From assembly GCA_964534125.1 (NCBI GenBank), contig CAZHOJ010000006.1:62001-126000 (forward strand): a DNA stretch of 64,000 nt. The letters are read 5' to 3'. Position 1 is the first letter of the stretch. The number at the start of each line of letters is the position of its first letter. Positions 16,901 through 24,210 of this stretch are shown one piece after another. The translations under genes were made by a program, and so were the position numbers. Below the pieces are notes generated by a model. That model had not been told where the DNA came from. It saw only the letters and a list, made by a program, of their open reading frames with translations, and did no database searches. This DNA is from 2-02-FULL-55-14 sp964534125. Lineage in GTDB: Bacteria > Bacteroidota > Ignavibacteria > UBA10030.

Positions 16901-17708
16901 GATCGTGGTCGAGAAGAGGGCGCAGAAACGCGCCAGCATCCTTTCTGCCACGGTCCCGCTCCGTATTCTGGTGGCCGAGGACAACGCCATCAACCAGAAG
17001 CTCATCATGCGGATGCTTCAGAAGCTCGGGTACGACGCGACCATCGTACACAACGGAAAAGAGGCGGTCGACTATGCTGCGCGGACCCACTATGACATTG
17101 TCCTGATGGATGTGAACATGCCAGAGATGGACGGTCTCGAGGCCACGCGCCGCATCCTGTCGGCAAGCACCGCTGACCGCGACCCCGTGATCCTCGCCCT
17201 TACGGCGGGTGTCCTGGATGAGGACAAACAGAAGTGCAAGGACGCTGGAATGAAGGACCTCCTTGCGAAACCCCTGCACCTCGATTCCCTTCGTGATGCA
17301 CTTCAGAAGTGGGGAGCGCAACGCACCAGCATTTCGTCAACACCGCTCGGCGGTTCGCTACCCGAACAGTCCATCGCGGAGCGCATCCGCATGCTGGTCG
17401 CGGAGATCGATGCCCCGTTCGTGCGGGAGCTCATCCACGAGTACATCCCCGAGGCCTACGAAAAGATCTCGTCGCTCGAAGCAGCCTGGGGCGCAAGAAA
17501 CCTGACCGCCATGCGGCATTTGTCGCATAGCCTCAAGGGAAGCAGCTCGAATCTTGGAGCGATGGCGCTCAGTACGCTGTGTGAAAAAGTGCAGCAGTGC
17601 GTTGACGACAACGATCTGGGGCCGATTGACGGACTGCTGCGCGAGGTCGCCGCCGAATGGCCGAGGACGAAACAGCAGCTCGAGGCGATCATGAAGGAGC
17701 TTGGTTGA
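13929..17708 (+). CDS. CHASE3-PAS hybrid histidine kinase with two receivers and Hpt
   Basis: A 1259-residue BarA/ArcB-like sensor. Order: membrane helix 1 (about 14-35), periplasmic CHASE3-like helical domain (40-180), membrane helix 2 (about 185-208), three PAS domains (about 225-345, 355-475, 480-605), HisKA with phospho-His H630 in TMSHEIRTPMNG, HATPase (NLAGNAVKFT, DTGIGI, GGTGLGL), receiver 1 with D921 in AVLDFHMPELDG, receiver 2 with D1061 in VLMDVNMPEMDG, and C-terminal Hpt with H1200 in SHSLKGSS. All phosphotransfer residues are present, so a His-Asp-His-Asp relay ending on a separate regulator is expected; the LuxR-type regulator just upstream is the likely target. The signal is unknown. 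The stop overlaps the start of the next gene (TTGA). Confidence 0.92.
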   Translation: MKTQFAWMIDRRTTAGIIAAFVLLVATAIMSYSTIVSFRSDVRWVGHTERMLEELSSLQSAISGAESEVRGFVVTGRESYLVTFPKANSRITNAVGLIDSLVADNPPQRDRMKVLRGVIAERLELLSETVETYRAEGASDALAIVRTDRGKTLSDSISALISAMRSEERALLADRQVRSDERSAQTIIVLIAGSLLVLCIIGVILLLLNKQFRARQTAEDELRQSEARFLQFLELVPAGIFILRADGAPYYANDAAQRILGSGIVPGTHPDSLTQTYRAYKSGTSDFYPNDDLPIVRALHGERATVSDIEVDRNGNRIPLLVTGAPVYNDAGGLVYAMAAFVDISAQKEIEERLAESERRHRQIIDRANDIIYRTDRNGYFTFVNEVGLRLFEYSMEEVSRLRFTDIVRPDVREQVRRHYLRQAIEKSEHSYFEFPAVTNSGKLIYLGQNVTLLLEGDEIQGFQSVARDITEAHDAQERLARREHQLATVIETVDEGITLSDERGYFEIFNPRMQEITGYTQDEANATSDFSKLIASDPEEHQKGLDRLGVVLERGMVRDVEASIRSKDGVLKTVLVSTSLLRQGNRSMFLSVYRDISEQKDYLRKLEEATRAANAAAKAKAEFLATMSHEIRTPMNGVIGMTDVLLHSELTPEQFEYVDTIRTSGETLLTIINDILDFSKIESGKLLLDERPFDLVTCLEDVYDLLSFKAKEKDLDLLYLIDPAIPRTIQGDDVRLRQVLLNLAGNAVKFTPSGEVFTRVSVEMDGEEELMLRFDVSDTGIGIPQDAQERLFQAFTQADSSTTRRFGGTGLGLAISQRLVHLMGGQVSVRSEVGKGSTFSFTIRTQRVQEQDEIPRLYIRSKSEPLRGRRILIVDDNPTNLSILRIQAERWGMTSVSFDVPSDALAWLEGDDPVDIAVLDFHMPELDGAQLAQRIRAIRHRKKLPLILLSSKEQTAGGVIPDRLFGGILVKPVKEMQLLDMLSSTLSGGKIVVEKRAQKRASILSATVPLRILVAEDNAINQKLIMRMLQKLGYDATIVHNGKEAVDYAARTHYDIVLMDVNMPEMDGLEATRRILSASTADRDPVILALTAGVLDEDKQKCKDAGMKDLLAKPLHLDSLRDALQKWGAQRTSISSTPLGGSLPEQSIAERIRMLVAEIDAPFVRELIHEYIPEAYEKISSLEAAWGARNLTAMRHLSHSLKGSSSNLGAMALSTLCEKVQQCVDDNDLGPIDGLLREVAAEWPRTKQQLEAIMKELG

Positions 17709-18157
17709 GTCGTTCTCGTTTCCGCCGCCTTCGGGTGCCGCGCATCTGGATCCTTGGGCTTTCCTCCGTCCTTTGGGGCATTCCCGCATACCTCCTTCTC
17801 CGCCGATCACTGCTCTGGATGCAATCAGCAGACAGCGCGGTGCTCGGCATGTTCATTCCCGTTCTGGTCGCCTCCGTGGCGGTCGGGTATCTGTTGTGGT
17901 TCCGGAAGATCGTCGCACGGAACCTTCAGCGGCTGCGCTCTCTTCCTCCGCTGGTCGCCGTCTGGGACGTCGTCTCCCCGAGAGGATATGCGGTCATCCT
18001 CGTCATGGTCACGATGGGATTGGTCCTTCGGTCAAGCGATATACCGCGCATATTGCTCGCGGGGCCCTACGCACTGATGGGCGGGCTGCTCCTTCTCGGA
18101 TCGGTGCGTACTGCATTGGAGTTCGCCACAGACATGAAGCGCATCCGCCGACACTGA
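17705..18157 (+). CDS. Small four-helix membrane protein of unknown function
   Basis: A 150-residue protein with a basic N-terminus (SRSRFRRLRVPR) and four predicted membrane segments (about 10-28, 40-60, 90-108, 115-135). I do not recognise the family. The frame is open from 17657, but a TTG at 17705 overlaps the kinase stop as TTGA and removes a 16-residue hydrophilic extension, so it is the preferred start. Tight coupling to the hybrid kinase suggests a role linked to the sensor, such as membrane partner or output, but nothing in the protein itself shows this. Confidence 0.6.
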   Translation: MSRSRFRRLRVPRIWILGLSSVLWGIPAYLLLRRSLLWMQSADSAVLGMFIPVLVASVAVGYLLWFRKIVARNLQRLRSLPPLVAVWDVVSPRGYAVILVMVTMGLVLRSSDIPRILLAGPYALMGGLLLLGSVRTALEFATDMKRIRRH

Positions 18158-18179
18158 GCTGCCCCCCCATTCCTGCACG

Positions 18180-18653
18180 TCAGTTCGTGGAAGGTGGCTG
18201 AGCGCCCCCCGCCTGATGCCCCAATTGTATCAGAAGGATCCCCCCGATGATGGCAACGAGGCCGAGAGCAAGCCGGAGGTCCATCGGCTGATCGCCGCGG
18301 ATAAGCCCGACTATCGTCCCCGTCAAGGGTGAGACCGCGAAAGCGATGGCGAGCGTGACCCCAAGATTCTCCGTCGTGGCAAGGGACGAGTAGAAGCTCC
18401 ACATGCCGAAGCATCCGGCAATGATGCCCCCCGCCACAAGCAGACCGAAACCCGGGGAGACAAAGATGTCCCCTGGAACCGATTTCCAGGCCGGAAAAGA
18501 GATGATGCCGAGCGCAAGAAGCGCCACAGCGGTCCTGACCGTGATCCCCGCAATAGGGGGAATGCCGGTAAGGCGGAGTCCGGCCTTCTCGATGTATCCG
18601 CCGAATCCCCACAGCGCCCCGGCTATGATGGCAAAAAGGACATACTGTTTCAT
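18180..18653 (-). CDS. Half-size EamA-family membrane transporter
   Basis: A 157-residue protein with five membrane segments and one EamA (DMT superfamily) domain: ALWGFGGYIEKAGL at the start, FGMWSFYSSLATTENLG in the middle, and the late VAIIGGILLIQL helix. Usual EamA transporters have two repeats (about 300 residues); this one has a single repeat and probably works as a homodimer, like small multidrug-resistance-type or EmrE-like half transporters. The substrate is unknown. It is convergent with the small membrane protein gene and separated by about 20 bases. Confidence 0.75.
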   Translation of the reverse strand: MKQYVLFAIIAGALWGFGGYIEKAGLRLTGIPPIAGITVRTAVALLALGIISFPAWKSVPGDIFVSPGFGLLVAGGIIAGCFGMWSFYSSLATTENLGVTLAIAFAVSPLTGTIVGLIRGDQPMDLRLALGLVAIIGGILLIQLGHQAGGAQPPSTN

Positions 18654-18755
18654 GTGTGTGTGATCCTGTCGTGGAGGAAGAAATATCTGTGTGCGATGAA
18701 GATAGTGACTTCGGTGGGGGCGAACAACGCCGGTGTGCTGTGCGGGACCTGGCGG

Positions 18756-19118
18756 TCAGAGCGTGTAGGTGTAGTCCTTGTTCTCCTCTTCGTCGTAGAG
18801 CGTCACCGATGACCCGGACACGGTCCCCCGGAACTCACGCTGTGACTCGGCGTCATATCCCCTGAAGGTCTTGTCTGTCTCACTGACAACAAGATCGATC
18901 GGCTCTGTATCGTAGATCAGAGAGATCCTGTCTGAGGCCCGCCGTCCGACGATCCTTCGCTTCTGTTCGAGGTCGAACATGAAAATTCCTGCTGCCGAGA
19001 TCTTTCCCGAAAAACCCGTCTGTGCAGATAGGTCACAATCATAGACCGCATAAGATCCTTCGTTCCCCATCACCTTCCCGGCAAGGAATGCAACGAATCG
19101 GCGACGATGGAGTTTCAT
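18756..19118 (-). CDS. 120-residue beta-rich protein of unknown function
   Basis: I do not recognise this protein. It has a basic start (MKLHRRRF) and no clear signal peptide or membrane helix. It looks all-beta, with four evenly scattered hydrophobic-Tyr-Asp turns (VYDCD, IYDTE, GYDAE, LYDEE), suggesting repeated strands or a small barrel. Codon use resembles the neighbours. Its promoter region holds the second copy of the CRP-like composite element (19185-19216) directly upstream of a TTG-N21-TAGCTTCA promoter, which argues that it is a real, regulated gene. Confidence 0.6.
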   Translation of the reverse strand: MKLHRRRFVAFLAGKVMGNEGSYAVYDCDLSAQTGFSGKISAAGIFMFDLEQKRRIVGRRASDRISLIYDTEPIDLVVSETDKTFRGYDAESQREFRGTVSGSSVTLYDEEENKDYTYTL

Positions 19119-19151
19119 GGTGTGTCCTCATGGTCTGTGGCGACTCTCCCA

Positions 19152-19183
19152 TGAAGCTATCACCCCTTCCCCGTCAAAAACAA
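19152..19183 (-). promoter_or_regulatory. Promoter of the 120-residue protein gene
   Basis: On the minus strand, TTG (19183-19181), 21 bases, TAGCTTCA (19159-19152). The centre of the -7 box is exactly 53 bp from the centre of the CRP-like site, as at 12641-12705. Confidence 0.55.
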
Positions 19184-19184
19184 T

Positions 19185-19216
19185 CCCTAAAATTAGTGAG
19201 TGTGACGATACGCACA
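19185..19216 (-). promoter_or_regulatory. CRP-like composite element, second copy
   Basis: Read on the minus strand: TGTGC-N6-TCACA (19216-19201), four bases, CTAATTTTAGGG (19196-19185), then A and the promoter TTG. This matches the first copy at 12641-12672 in both half-sites and in all 12 bases of the second block, although the surrounding genes are unrelated. Confidence 0.6.
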
Positions 19217-19271
19217 GATCTTCATCTCCGGTGTGGCGGTCACGGGGTCTTCGGCTCGTCCGGGTAGCGCG

Positions 19272-20510
19272 TCACCGCATCAACAGCATTCTCTTTGTCA
19301 GCTTCCCCGGCCATTTCGTCGGATTCTCAGGAATGAACTCCAGCGTATAGTAGTACGCCCCCGTCGGCGAATCCGACACCCACCGTGAAGTGTGGGTCCC
19401 GGCGGGCAGAGGACCGTCCTGCAAACGCACGACCTCCTCACCGAGGAGCGAATAGACCCGGAGGCGAACGTGGCTGTCCGTTGGGATGGTGAACCTGATC
19501 TCCGTCGAAGGGTTGAAGGGATTGGGGAAGTTCTGGCCAAGCGAAAATCCTGTTGGGATAGATACGCTCCCCGCATGGGTGGCGATGAGCTGCCCGTCCA
19601 CTGTCAGCGTAAGGGCGATCCCTGCCTGCACGATCTCCCGGGCGTACGTGAAGTCGAGGTAGACCGAGGAATCCTGTGGGCTATGATAGTGTGAATTGAA
19701 ATCGTTCTCGTCCTCGATCATGAAGACCGCTTTGAACGAGCGGGTCGAAAAGGCCCAGCTGTCGCTCCGTGAGATGTTCACCCCAGTGCGGTGGGGGGTC
19801 AGCGTCGTATGTGTTCGTGTGAGATCCTCAAGAAGAACGGCTTCGTTCAGGGCCAGCGCGTACTCGTTGATGGCGACGTTCCGATCCTCTTCCGAGGGGT
19901 TCCGGTAGGCGATCATGTCGTAGTTCTGCATAAGGATAATGTTCGCTCCCGCCTGCAGCGCCCGTTCGGCATAGTCGTGGGCGCCGCGGAGTCCGAGCTC
20001 CTCGGCAGCAAAAGCGATGAACCGGATCGTTGCCCGTGGTTGATAGTTGATCTGTTTCAGCACGCGGGCGATTTCCAGGATACCGGCAACGCCCGAGGCA
20101 TTGTCGTCTGCCCCGGGAGCCATGGTCTTGTCGGATGACTGGGAATCATAATGCGCCCCGATGATCAGTTCTTCTCCCCCCGGCGATGTGCCGGCGATCG
20201 TGGCGACCACATTGCGCTGCCACGTCGAGAAGGTCTGCTCGACAAAACCGATTGTGTCTGCATCCGTAATGCCCATACCGATGAACCGCTGTCGTATCCA
20301 CTCTGCAACGGCGAAGCGGTTCTCATTGAGAGCGTATCGCGTTCCCCACGATTCAAGGGTTCTGACATCAGCGGCGATCAAGGAATCGGAGACCAGTTGC
20401 AGGGCCTCGCCAATAGAGTCGCCCGGGGCGAGCGTTCGTGCCGGGATCTCCTGACCTCCCACGAGCAGCGGAAAGAGCAGGAGGACGATCAGAGAAAACA
20501 GAGATCTCAT
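19272..20510 (-). CDS. Secreted M28 zinc aminopeptidase with type IX sorting domain
   Basis: A 412-residue exported enzyme. Residues 1-20 are a signal peptide (LFSLIVLLLFPLLVGG). The M28 domain has the co-catalytic zinc ligands in order: GAHYDS, GADDNASG, the catalytic pair AAEELG, NYDMIAY and HYHSPQDS. Residues from about 325 form a C-terminal type IX secretion/Por sorting domain starting LGQNFPNPFNPST and ending with the usual basic KLTKRMLLMR. It should be carried across the outer membrane by T9SS and released or anchored at the surface, where it trims N-terminal residues from peptides. A PorV-like protein at 51808 is consistent with T9SS being present. Confidence 0.88.
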   Translation of the reverse strand: MRSLFSLIVLLLFPLLVGGQEIPARTLAPGDSIGEALQLVSDSLIAADVRTLESWGTRYALNENRFAVAEWIRQRFIGMGITDADTIGFVEQTFSTWQRNVVATIAGTSPGGEELIIGAHYDSQSSDKTMAPGADDNASGVAGILEIARVLKQINYQPRATIRFIAFAAEELGLRGAHDYAERALQAGANIILMQNYDMIAYRNPSEEDRNVAINEYALALNEAVLLEDLTRTHTTLTPHRTGVNISRSDSWAFSTRSFKAVFMIEDENDFNSHYHSPQDSSVYLDFTYAREIVQAGIALTLTVDGQLIATHAGSVSIPTGFSLGQNFPNPFNPSTEIRFTIPTDSHVRLRVYSLLGEEVVRLQDGPLPAGTHTSRWVSDSPTGAYYYTLEFIPENPTKWPGKLTKRMLLMR

Positions 20511-20803
20511 TGTGGTTTCGGTGGATGGTGTTGTGGAAGATGCGGAGCCCGGCTATTCGTGGTCGGGGCCTCTGCCCGGACAACATGAGACAGGTGGTGA
20601 CACGTTCCAATCTTCGGGAATTTGTTCCCGAATGAGGGACGGATCCGGCGTTCGTCGTCGCTCTCTCGTCTCATTTTACCAAATAGGGCGGCTTAGTGCG
20701 AGTGGGCTGGCGGTATGGCACTTGTATCTGCCTGATTCTTTGTGAATTCGGACACTTTCCGATAGATTCAAAGGTTGTTGTCAGAGTCAATTCAGGAGAT
20801 TAC
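20511..20803. other. Divergent intergenic region with palindrome
   Basis: The gap between the M28 gene and pntAA holds a perfect 8-bp inverted repeat, TTCGGGAA (20613-20620) and TTCCCGAA (20625-20632) with TTTG between, which looks like a repressor operator. It also holds the pnt promoter at 20739-20770. No gene is seen. Confidence 0.5.
20739..20770 (+). promoter_or_regulatory. Predicted promoter of pntAA-pntAB-pntB
   Basis: TTTG (20739-20742), 20 bases, TAGATTCA (20763-20770). Transcription would begin near 20776, with CAGGAG about 5 bases before the ATG. Confidence 0.5.
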
Positions 20804-21949
20804 ATGCCAGTTATCGGTGTGGTAAAGGAACGTGTCCCTGGAGAGACCCGCGTCGCGCTCATTCCGCAGAACGTCGGGCAGCTCATCCGGGATAAACACA
20901 CGATCGTTGTCGAGGCAGGAGCCGGCCAGGCCGCCACCTTCAGCGACGATCAGTATACTGCCGCCGGTGCAACCCTCGTCCCGACAGCGGATGATGTGTA
21001 CAAGCAGGCAGATTTCATCGTCAAAGTCCAGCCACCCTCTGTCGAGGAGGTGGCGAAATTCAAACAGGGCTGCAGCTATCTTAGCTATCTGTCACCGTCG
21101 ACAAGTGCGCCCGCCATCAAGGCGCTCGCCCAGAGGTCCATCACGGCATATGCGACAGAGTATGTGCCGCGGATAAGCCGCGCACAGAGCATGGATGCAT
21201 TGTCGTCCATGGCAACGGTGGCTGGTTATCGCGCCGTTCTCATCGCAGCGCACGGCATCGGAAAAATGTTCCCGCTGCTGATGACCGCCGCCGGCACTAT
21301 CCCCCCTGCGACCGTGTTCATACTCGGCGCAGGTGTCGCCGGGCTGCAGGCCATCGCCACTGCAAAGCGGCTGGGTGCCAAGGTCGAGGCGTTCGATCCC
21401 CGCCCCGCTGTCAAGGAACAGGTAAAGAGCCTCGGTGCGGCATTCGTGGAGATGGAGCTGCCGAAAGAGGATGTAGAGACCACCGGCGGATATGCGAAAC
21501 AGATGTCCGATGAGTTCCTGAAGAAGGAGCAGGAGGCCATCGCCGCACGGCTGCCGAAGGTCCACGCGGTCATCTCCACCGCCGCCATCTTCGGGAAGAA
21601 GGCTCCCATTCTCATCACGGCTGACATGGTCTCACTGATGCCGAAGGGTAGCATCATCGTGGACCTCGCCGCTGAAACGGGCGGGAACTGCGAGCTCACG
21701 CAGGCCGGGAAGACGATTGATCATAATGGCGTGACGATCGTCGGGGCGACCAACCTCCCCGCCACGGTTCCCATCGACGCCAGCCAGATGTACTCACGCA
21801 ACATTTACAATCTTCTCAAGCATATGTACCCCAAAGTAGACACGCCGACGGAACCCGAAGAGGAGATCCTGAAGGGTGCCTGCCTCACGCGGAATGGTGC
21901 CATCGTGAATGATGCTGTCCGCGAGCTGGTGGAAAAAGGAGGTCAATAA
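20804..21949 (+). CDS. pntAA: NAD(P) transhydrogenase alpha subunit, soluble NAD(H)-binding part
   Basis: A 381-residue domain I protein that binds NAD(H) in proton-translocating transhydrogenase, which couples hydride transfer between NADH and NADP+ to proton movement. Typical alanine dehydrogenase/PNT features are present: VKERVPGETRVALIP at the start, QAVKVQPP-like segment, SRAQSMDALSSMA (mobile-loop and dimer region), and a Rossmann nucleotide site VFILGAGVAGLQAIATAK. The frame is open back to 20696, but ATG 20804 has AGGAG just upstream and the canonical N-terminus. The next subunit starts 5 bases after the stop, giving the three-gene form. Confidence 0.92.
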   Translation: MPVIGVVKERVPGETRVALIPQNVGQLIRDKHTIVVEAGAGQAATFSDDQYTAAGATLVPTADDVYKQADFIVKVQPPSVEEVAKFKQGCSYLSYLSPSTSAPAIKALAQRSITAYATEYVPRISRAQSMDALSSMATVAGYRAVLIAAHGIGKMFPLLMTAAGTIPPATVFILGAGVAGLQAIATAKRLGAKVEAFDPRPAVKEQVKSLGAAFVEMELPKEDVETTGGYAKQMSDEFLKKEQEAIAARLPKVHAVISTAAIFGKKAPILITADMVSLMPKGSIIVDLAAETGGNCELTQAGKTIDHNGVTIVGATNLPATVPIDASQMYSRNIYNLLKHMYPKVDTPTEPEEEILKGACLTRNGAIVNDAVRELVEKGGQ

Positions 21950-21954
21950 AGAAC

Positions 21955-22260
21955 ATGGAAGACGCACTCATAGTCTCTATCTACGTGTTCGTGCTCGCGG
22001 GCTTCGTCGGATTCGAGGTTATCAGCAAGGTGCCGCCGTTGCTTCACACGCCACTCATGTCCGGCTCGAACGCTATCTCCGGGATCACGCTCGTCGGGTC
22101 CCTCATCGCCGCCGGCGAGGGCCATGCCGGTCTGAGCGTTATTCTCGGCCTGATTGCTGTCATCTTCGCGACCATCAATGTGGTTGGTGGATTCCTCGTC
22201 ACCGACAGGATGCTGAAGATGTTCAAGAAGGACGACAGAAAGAAAGAGGTGACGGCATGA
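21955..22260 (+). CDS. pntAB: NAD(P) transhydrogenase alpha subunit, membrane part
   Basis: A 101-residue membrane subunit with three or four helices, equal to the C-terminal membrane part of one-piece PntA. The conserved segment LHTPLMSGSNAISGITLVGSL and the late VVGGFLVTDRMLKMF helix end are diagnostic. It forms half of the proton channel (domain II) together with the N-terminal helices of PntB. It starts 5 bases after pntAA, and its stop overlaps the pntB start as ATGA. Confidence 0.92.
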   Translation: MEDALIVSIYVFVLAGFVGFEVISKVPPLLHTPLMSGSNAISGITLVGSLIAAGEGHAGLSVILGLIAVIFATINVVGGFLVTDRMLKMFKKDDRKKEVTA

Positions 22261-23657
22261 ACACCGTCACCGCTGTTGCCTATCTCGTCTCTGCTGTTGC
22301 GTTCATCGTCGGCCTGAAGATGCTGAGCTCTGCAAAGACCGCCCGGCGCGGGAACATCTTCGCCTCGTTCGGCATGCTTCTCGCCATTGTGGTGACCCTT
22401 ACCGATCAGAAGATCGTCGATTATACGTTCATCGTCGCGGGCCTGGCGATCGGAGGCCTCATCGGCGTCCTGTTCGCCACTCGGGTCCAGATGACAGGAA
22501 TGCCCCAGATGGTCGGCCTCCTGAACGCCTTCGGCGGCGGTGCTTCGACGCTGGTCGCGTACGCTGAGTACATCCGCCTCTCCGGCGACTCCAGCATCGA
22601 CATCTGGATGGGGGGTGAGGTCGACCTCGTTGTCCTCATCACCATCGTCCTCAGCATCTTCATCGGCACCGTCACCTTCTTCGGCAGCAACATCGCGTCC
22701 GCCAAGCTCCAGGGGATCATGAAGAGCGCGCCGATCCTGTACCCCATGCAGAAACAGATCAATGCGCTTCTGTTCTTCATCACCCTTGGTCTCGGTGCGT
22801 ACTTCGTCTACGATCCATCGCTGTGGTGGGTCCCGCTCGTGATCATCGGCCTCGCGACCATCCTCGGTGTGACAAGTGTTATCCCTATCGGTGGCGCAGA
22901 TATGCCTGTTGTGATCTCGCTGATGAACTCCTACTCCGGCCTTGCCGGGGCAATGACGGGATTTGTGCTCCAGAACAATGTTCTCATCATCAGCGGCACG
23001 CTCGTCGGAGCGTCCGGCCTCATCCTGACGGACATCATGTGCAAGGCGATGAACCGCTCGCTCGCGAACGTTCTGTTCGCCGGTGTTGGGGCAGACTACT
23101 CTCCCGACGAAGCTGCAACTGAACAGAAGACGGTCATCCGGTACACCCCGGAGGACGTCTCCTATATGCTTGAGAATGCCCAGTCGGTGATCATCGTTCC
23201 GGGATACGGCCTTGCTGTTGCGCAGGCACAGCACGTCCTGCAGGAGCTTGCCCAGCTTCTCGCCGACCGCGGCGTCAATGTCCGGTACGCCATCCACCCG
23301 GTGGCCGGCCGCATGCCAGGACATATGAACGTGCTGCTGGCCGAGGCGAACGTTCCCTACGACACCCTGCTCGAAATGGACCAGATCAACGACGACTTCC
23401 AGAACACCGATATTGCCCTCATCATCGGTGCGAACGACGTCGTCAACCCGGCGGCGCGCTACAAGAAGAGCAGCCCGCTGTACGGTATGCCCATCCTCAA
23501 CGCCGACAAAGCACGCACGGTCATGGTCTGTAAACGCAGCCTGAACCCGGGCTTTGCGGGAGAGGACAATGAGCTCTTCTATCAGAAGAACGCGATGATG
23601 GTCTTCGGCGACGCCAAGGCGACGCTGACGAACCTCGTCGCCATGATGAAAAAATAG
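22257..23657 (+). CDS. pntB: NAD(P) transhydrogenase beta subunit
   Basis: A 466-residue protein: about nine membrane helices (residues 1-265, domain II) followed by a soluble NADP(H)-binding domain III. Markers include LNAFGGGAS and SGTLVGASGLILT in the membrane part and, in domain III, VIIVPGYGLAVAQAQH, VRYAIHPVAGRMPGHMNVLLAEA and VIGANDVVNPAAR-like motifs. It completes the enzyme that makes NADPH at the expense of proton motive force. ATG 22257 overlaps the pntAB stop. A strong 12-bp hairpin follows the stop. Confidence 0.93.
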   Translation: MNTVTAVAYLVSAVAFIVGLKMLSSAKTARRGNIFASFGMLLAIVVTLTDQKIVDYTFIVAGLAIGGLIGVLFATRVQMTGMPQMVGLLNAFGGGASTLVAYAEYIRLSGDSSIDIWMGGEVDLVVLITIVLSIFIGTVTFFGSNIASAKLQGIMKSAPILYPMQKQINALLFFITLGLGAYFVYDPSLWWVPLVIIGLATILGVTSVIPIGGADMPVVISLMNSYSGLAGAMTGFVLQNNVLIISGTLVGASGLILTDIMCKAMNRSLANVLFAGVGADYSPDEAATEQKTVIRYTPEDVSYMLENAQSVIIVPGYGLAVAQAQHVLQELAQLLADRGVNVRYAIHPVAGRMPGHMNVLLAEANVPYDTLLEMDQINDDFQNTDIALIIGANDVVNPAARYKKSSPLYGMPILNADKARTVMVCKRSLNPGFAGEDNELFYQKNAMMVFGDAKATLTNLVAMMKK

Positions 23658-23678
23658 GGCTGTTCGAAGGTCTTTCAC

Positions 23679-23718
23679 AGGCACCAGGCGCGTGGCACAC
23701 TGTGTCCGCCTGGTGCCT
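23679..23718 (+). terminator. Hairpin after the transhydrogenase operon
   Basis: A perfect 12-bp stem (AGGCACCAGGCG at 23679-23690 with its complement at 23707-23718) and a 16-base loop that is itself partly self-complementary. There is no U-tract, so it may protect the 3' end or act with Rho. Confidence 0.55.
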
Positions 23719-23773
23719 CGTGTGTACGGGGGCCCGCCGATCGGATCTCGTTTGATGAGTTGCCGTCTGGAAG

Positions 23774-23803
23774 TTGCTCTCGAGAGTCTGTATCCTATAT
23801 GTG
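23774..23803 (+). promoter_or_regulatory. Predicted promoter of cupin-modA-modB
   Basis: TTG (23774-23776), 19 bases, TATATGTG (23796-23803), seven of eight matches to TANNTTTG. The leader would be about 33 bases. Confidence 0.55.
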
Positions 23804-23841
23804 TGACCCTGCCTGCGCAATGATCCCGGAAGAAATGCCCT

Positions 23842-24210
23842 GTGTCTGACATACGGCCCCTCGACATCGAAACGAAGCTGGGAATGATCACAGAGCCCTG
23901 GGTGCCCCACCTGGTCGCGGCACTGAACGGTCAGCATGTGAAACTTGCAAAGCTGAACGGCGACTTCGTGTGGCACCACCATCAGCAGGAAGACGAGCTT
24001 TTCTTCGTGCTGCGTGGCCGGTTCAGGATGGATTTCCGCGACCAGAGTGTCTGGGTGGAGCAGGGGCAGATGATCATCGTTCCCCGGGGTGTGGAGCATA
24101 AGCCCTTCGCCGAGCATGAAGCTTCCGTTCTGCTGTTCGAGCCCGCGGAGACACTGAACACAGGAAATGTCGAGGATAGCAGGACCCAACGGGTACTGCC
24201 AAAGCTATGA
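23842..24210 (+). CDS. Small cupin-domain protein
   Basis: A 122-residue single-domain cupin. The first motif has WHHHQQEDELFFVLRG with the His/His/Glu metal ligands, and the second has PRGVEHKP with a further His, so a metal site is likely. Single-domain cupins of this size are isomerases, dioxygenases or sensors; the reaction here is unknown. It begins with GTG at 23842 and overlaps modA by ATGA (24207-24210), which ties it to molybdate uptake, perhaps as a sensor or accessory factor (inference). Confidence 0.82.
   Translation: MSDIRPLDIETKLGMITEPWVPHLVAALNGQHVKLAKLNGDFVWHHHQQEDELFFVLRGRFRMDFRDQSVWVEQGQMIIVPRGVEHKPFAEHEASVLLFEPAETLNTGNVEDSRTQRVLPKL

Noticed and set aside
20741..20756. TGTGA-N6-ACACT upstream of pntAA as a CRP-like site
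   Set aside because: Only one half-site matches, and it overlaps the -33 box of an otherwise good promoter.
22044..23891. 615-codon minus-strand frame across pntB
   Set aside because: Antisense of pntB, which is unmistakable on the plus strand. The antisense product is His/Asp/Arg-rich noise.
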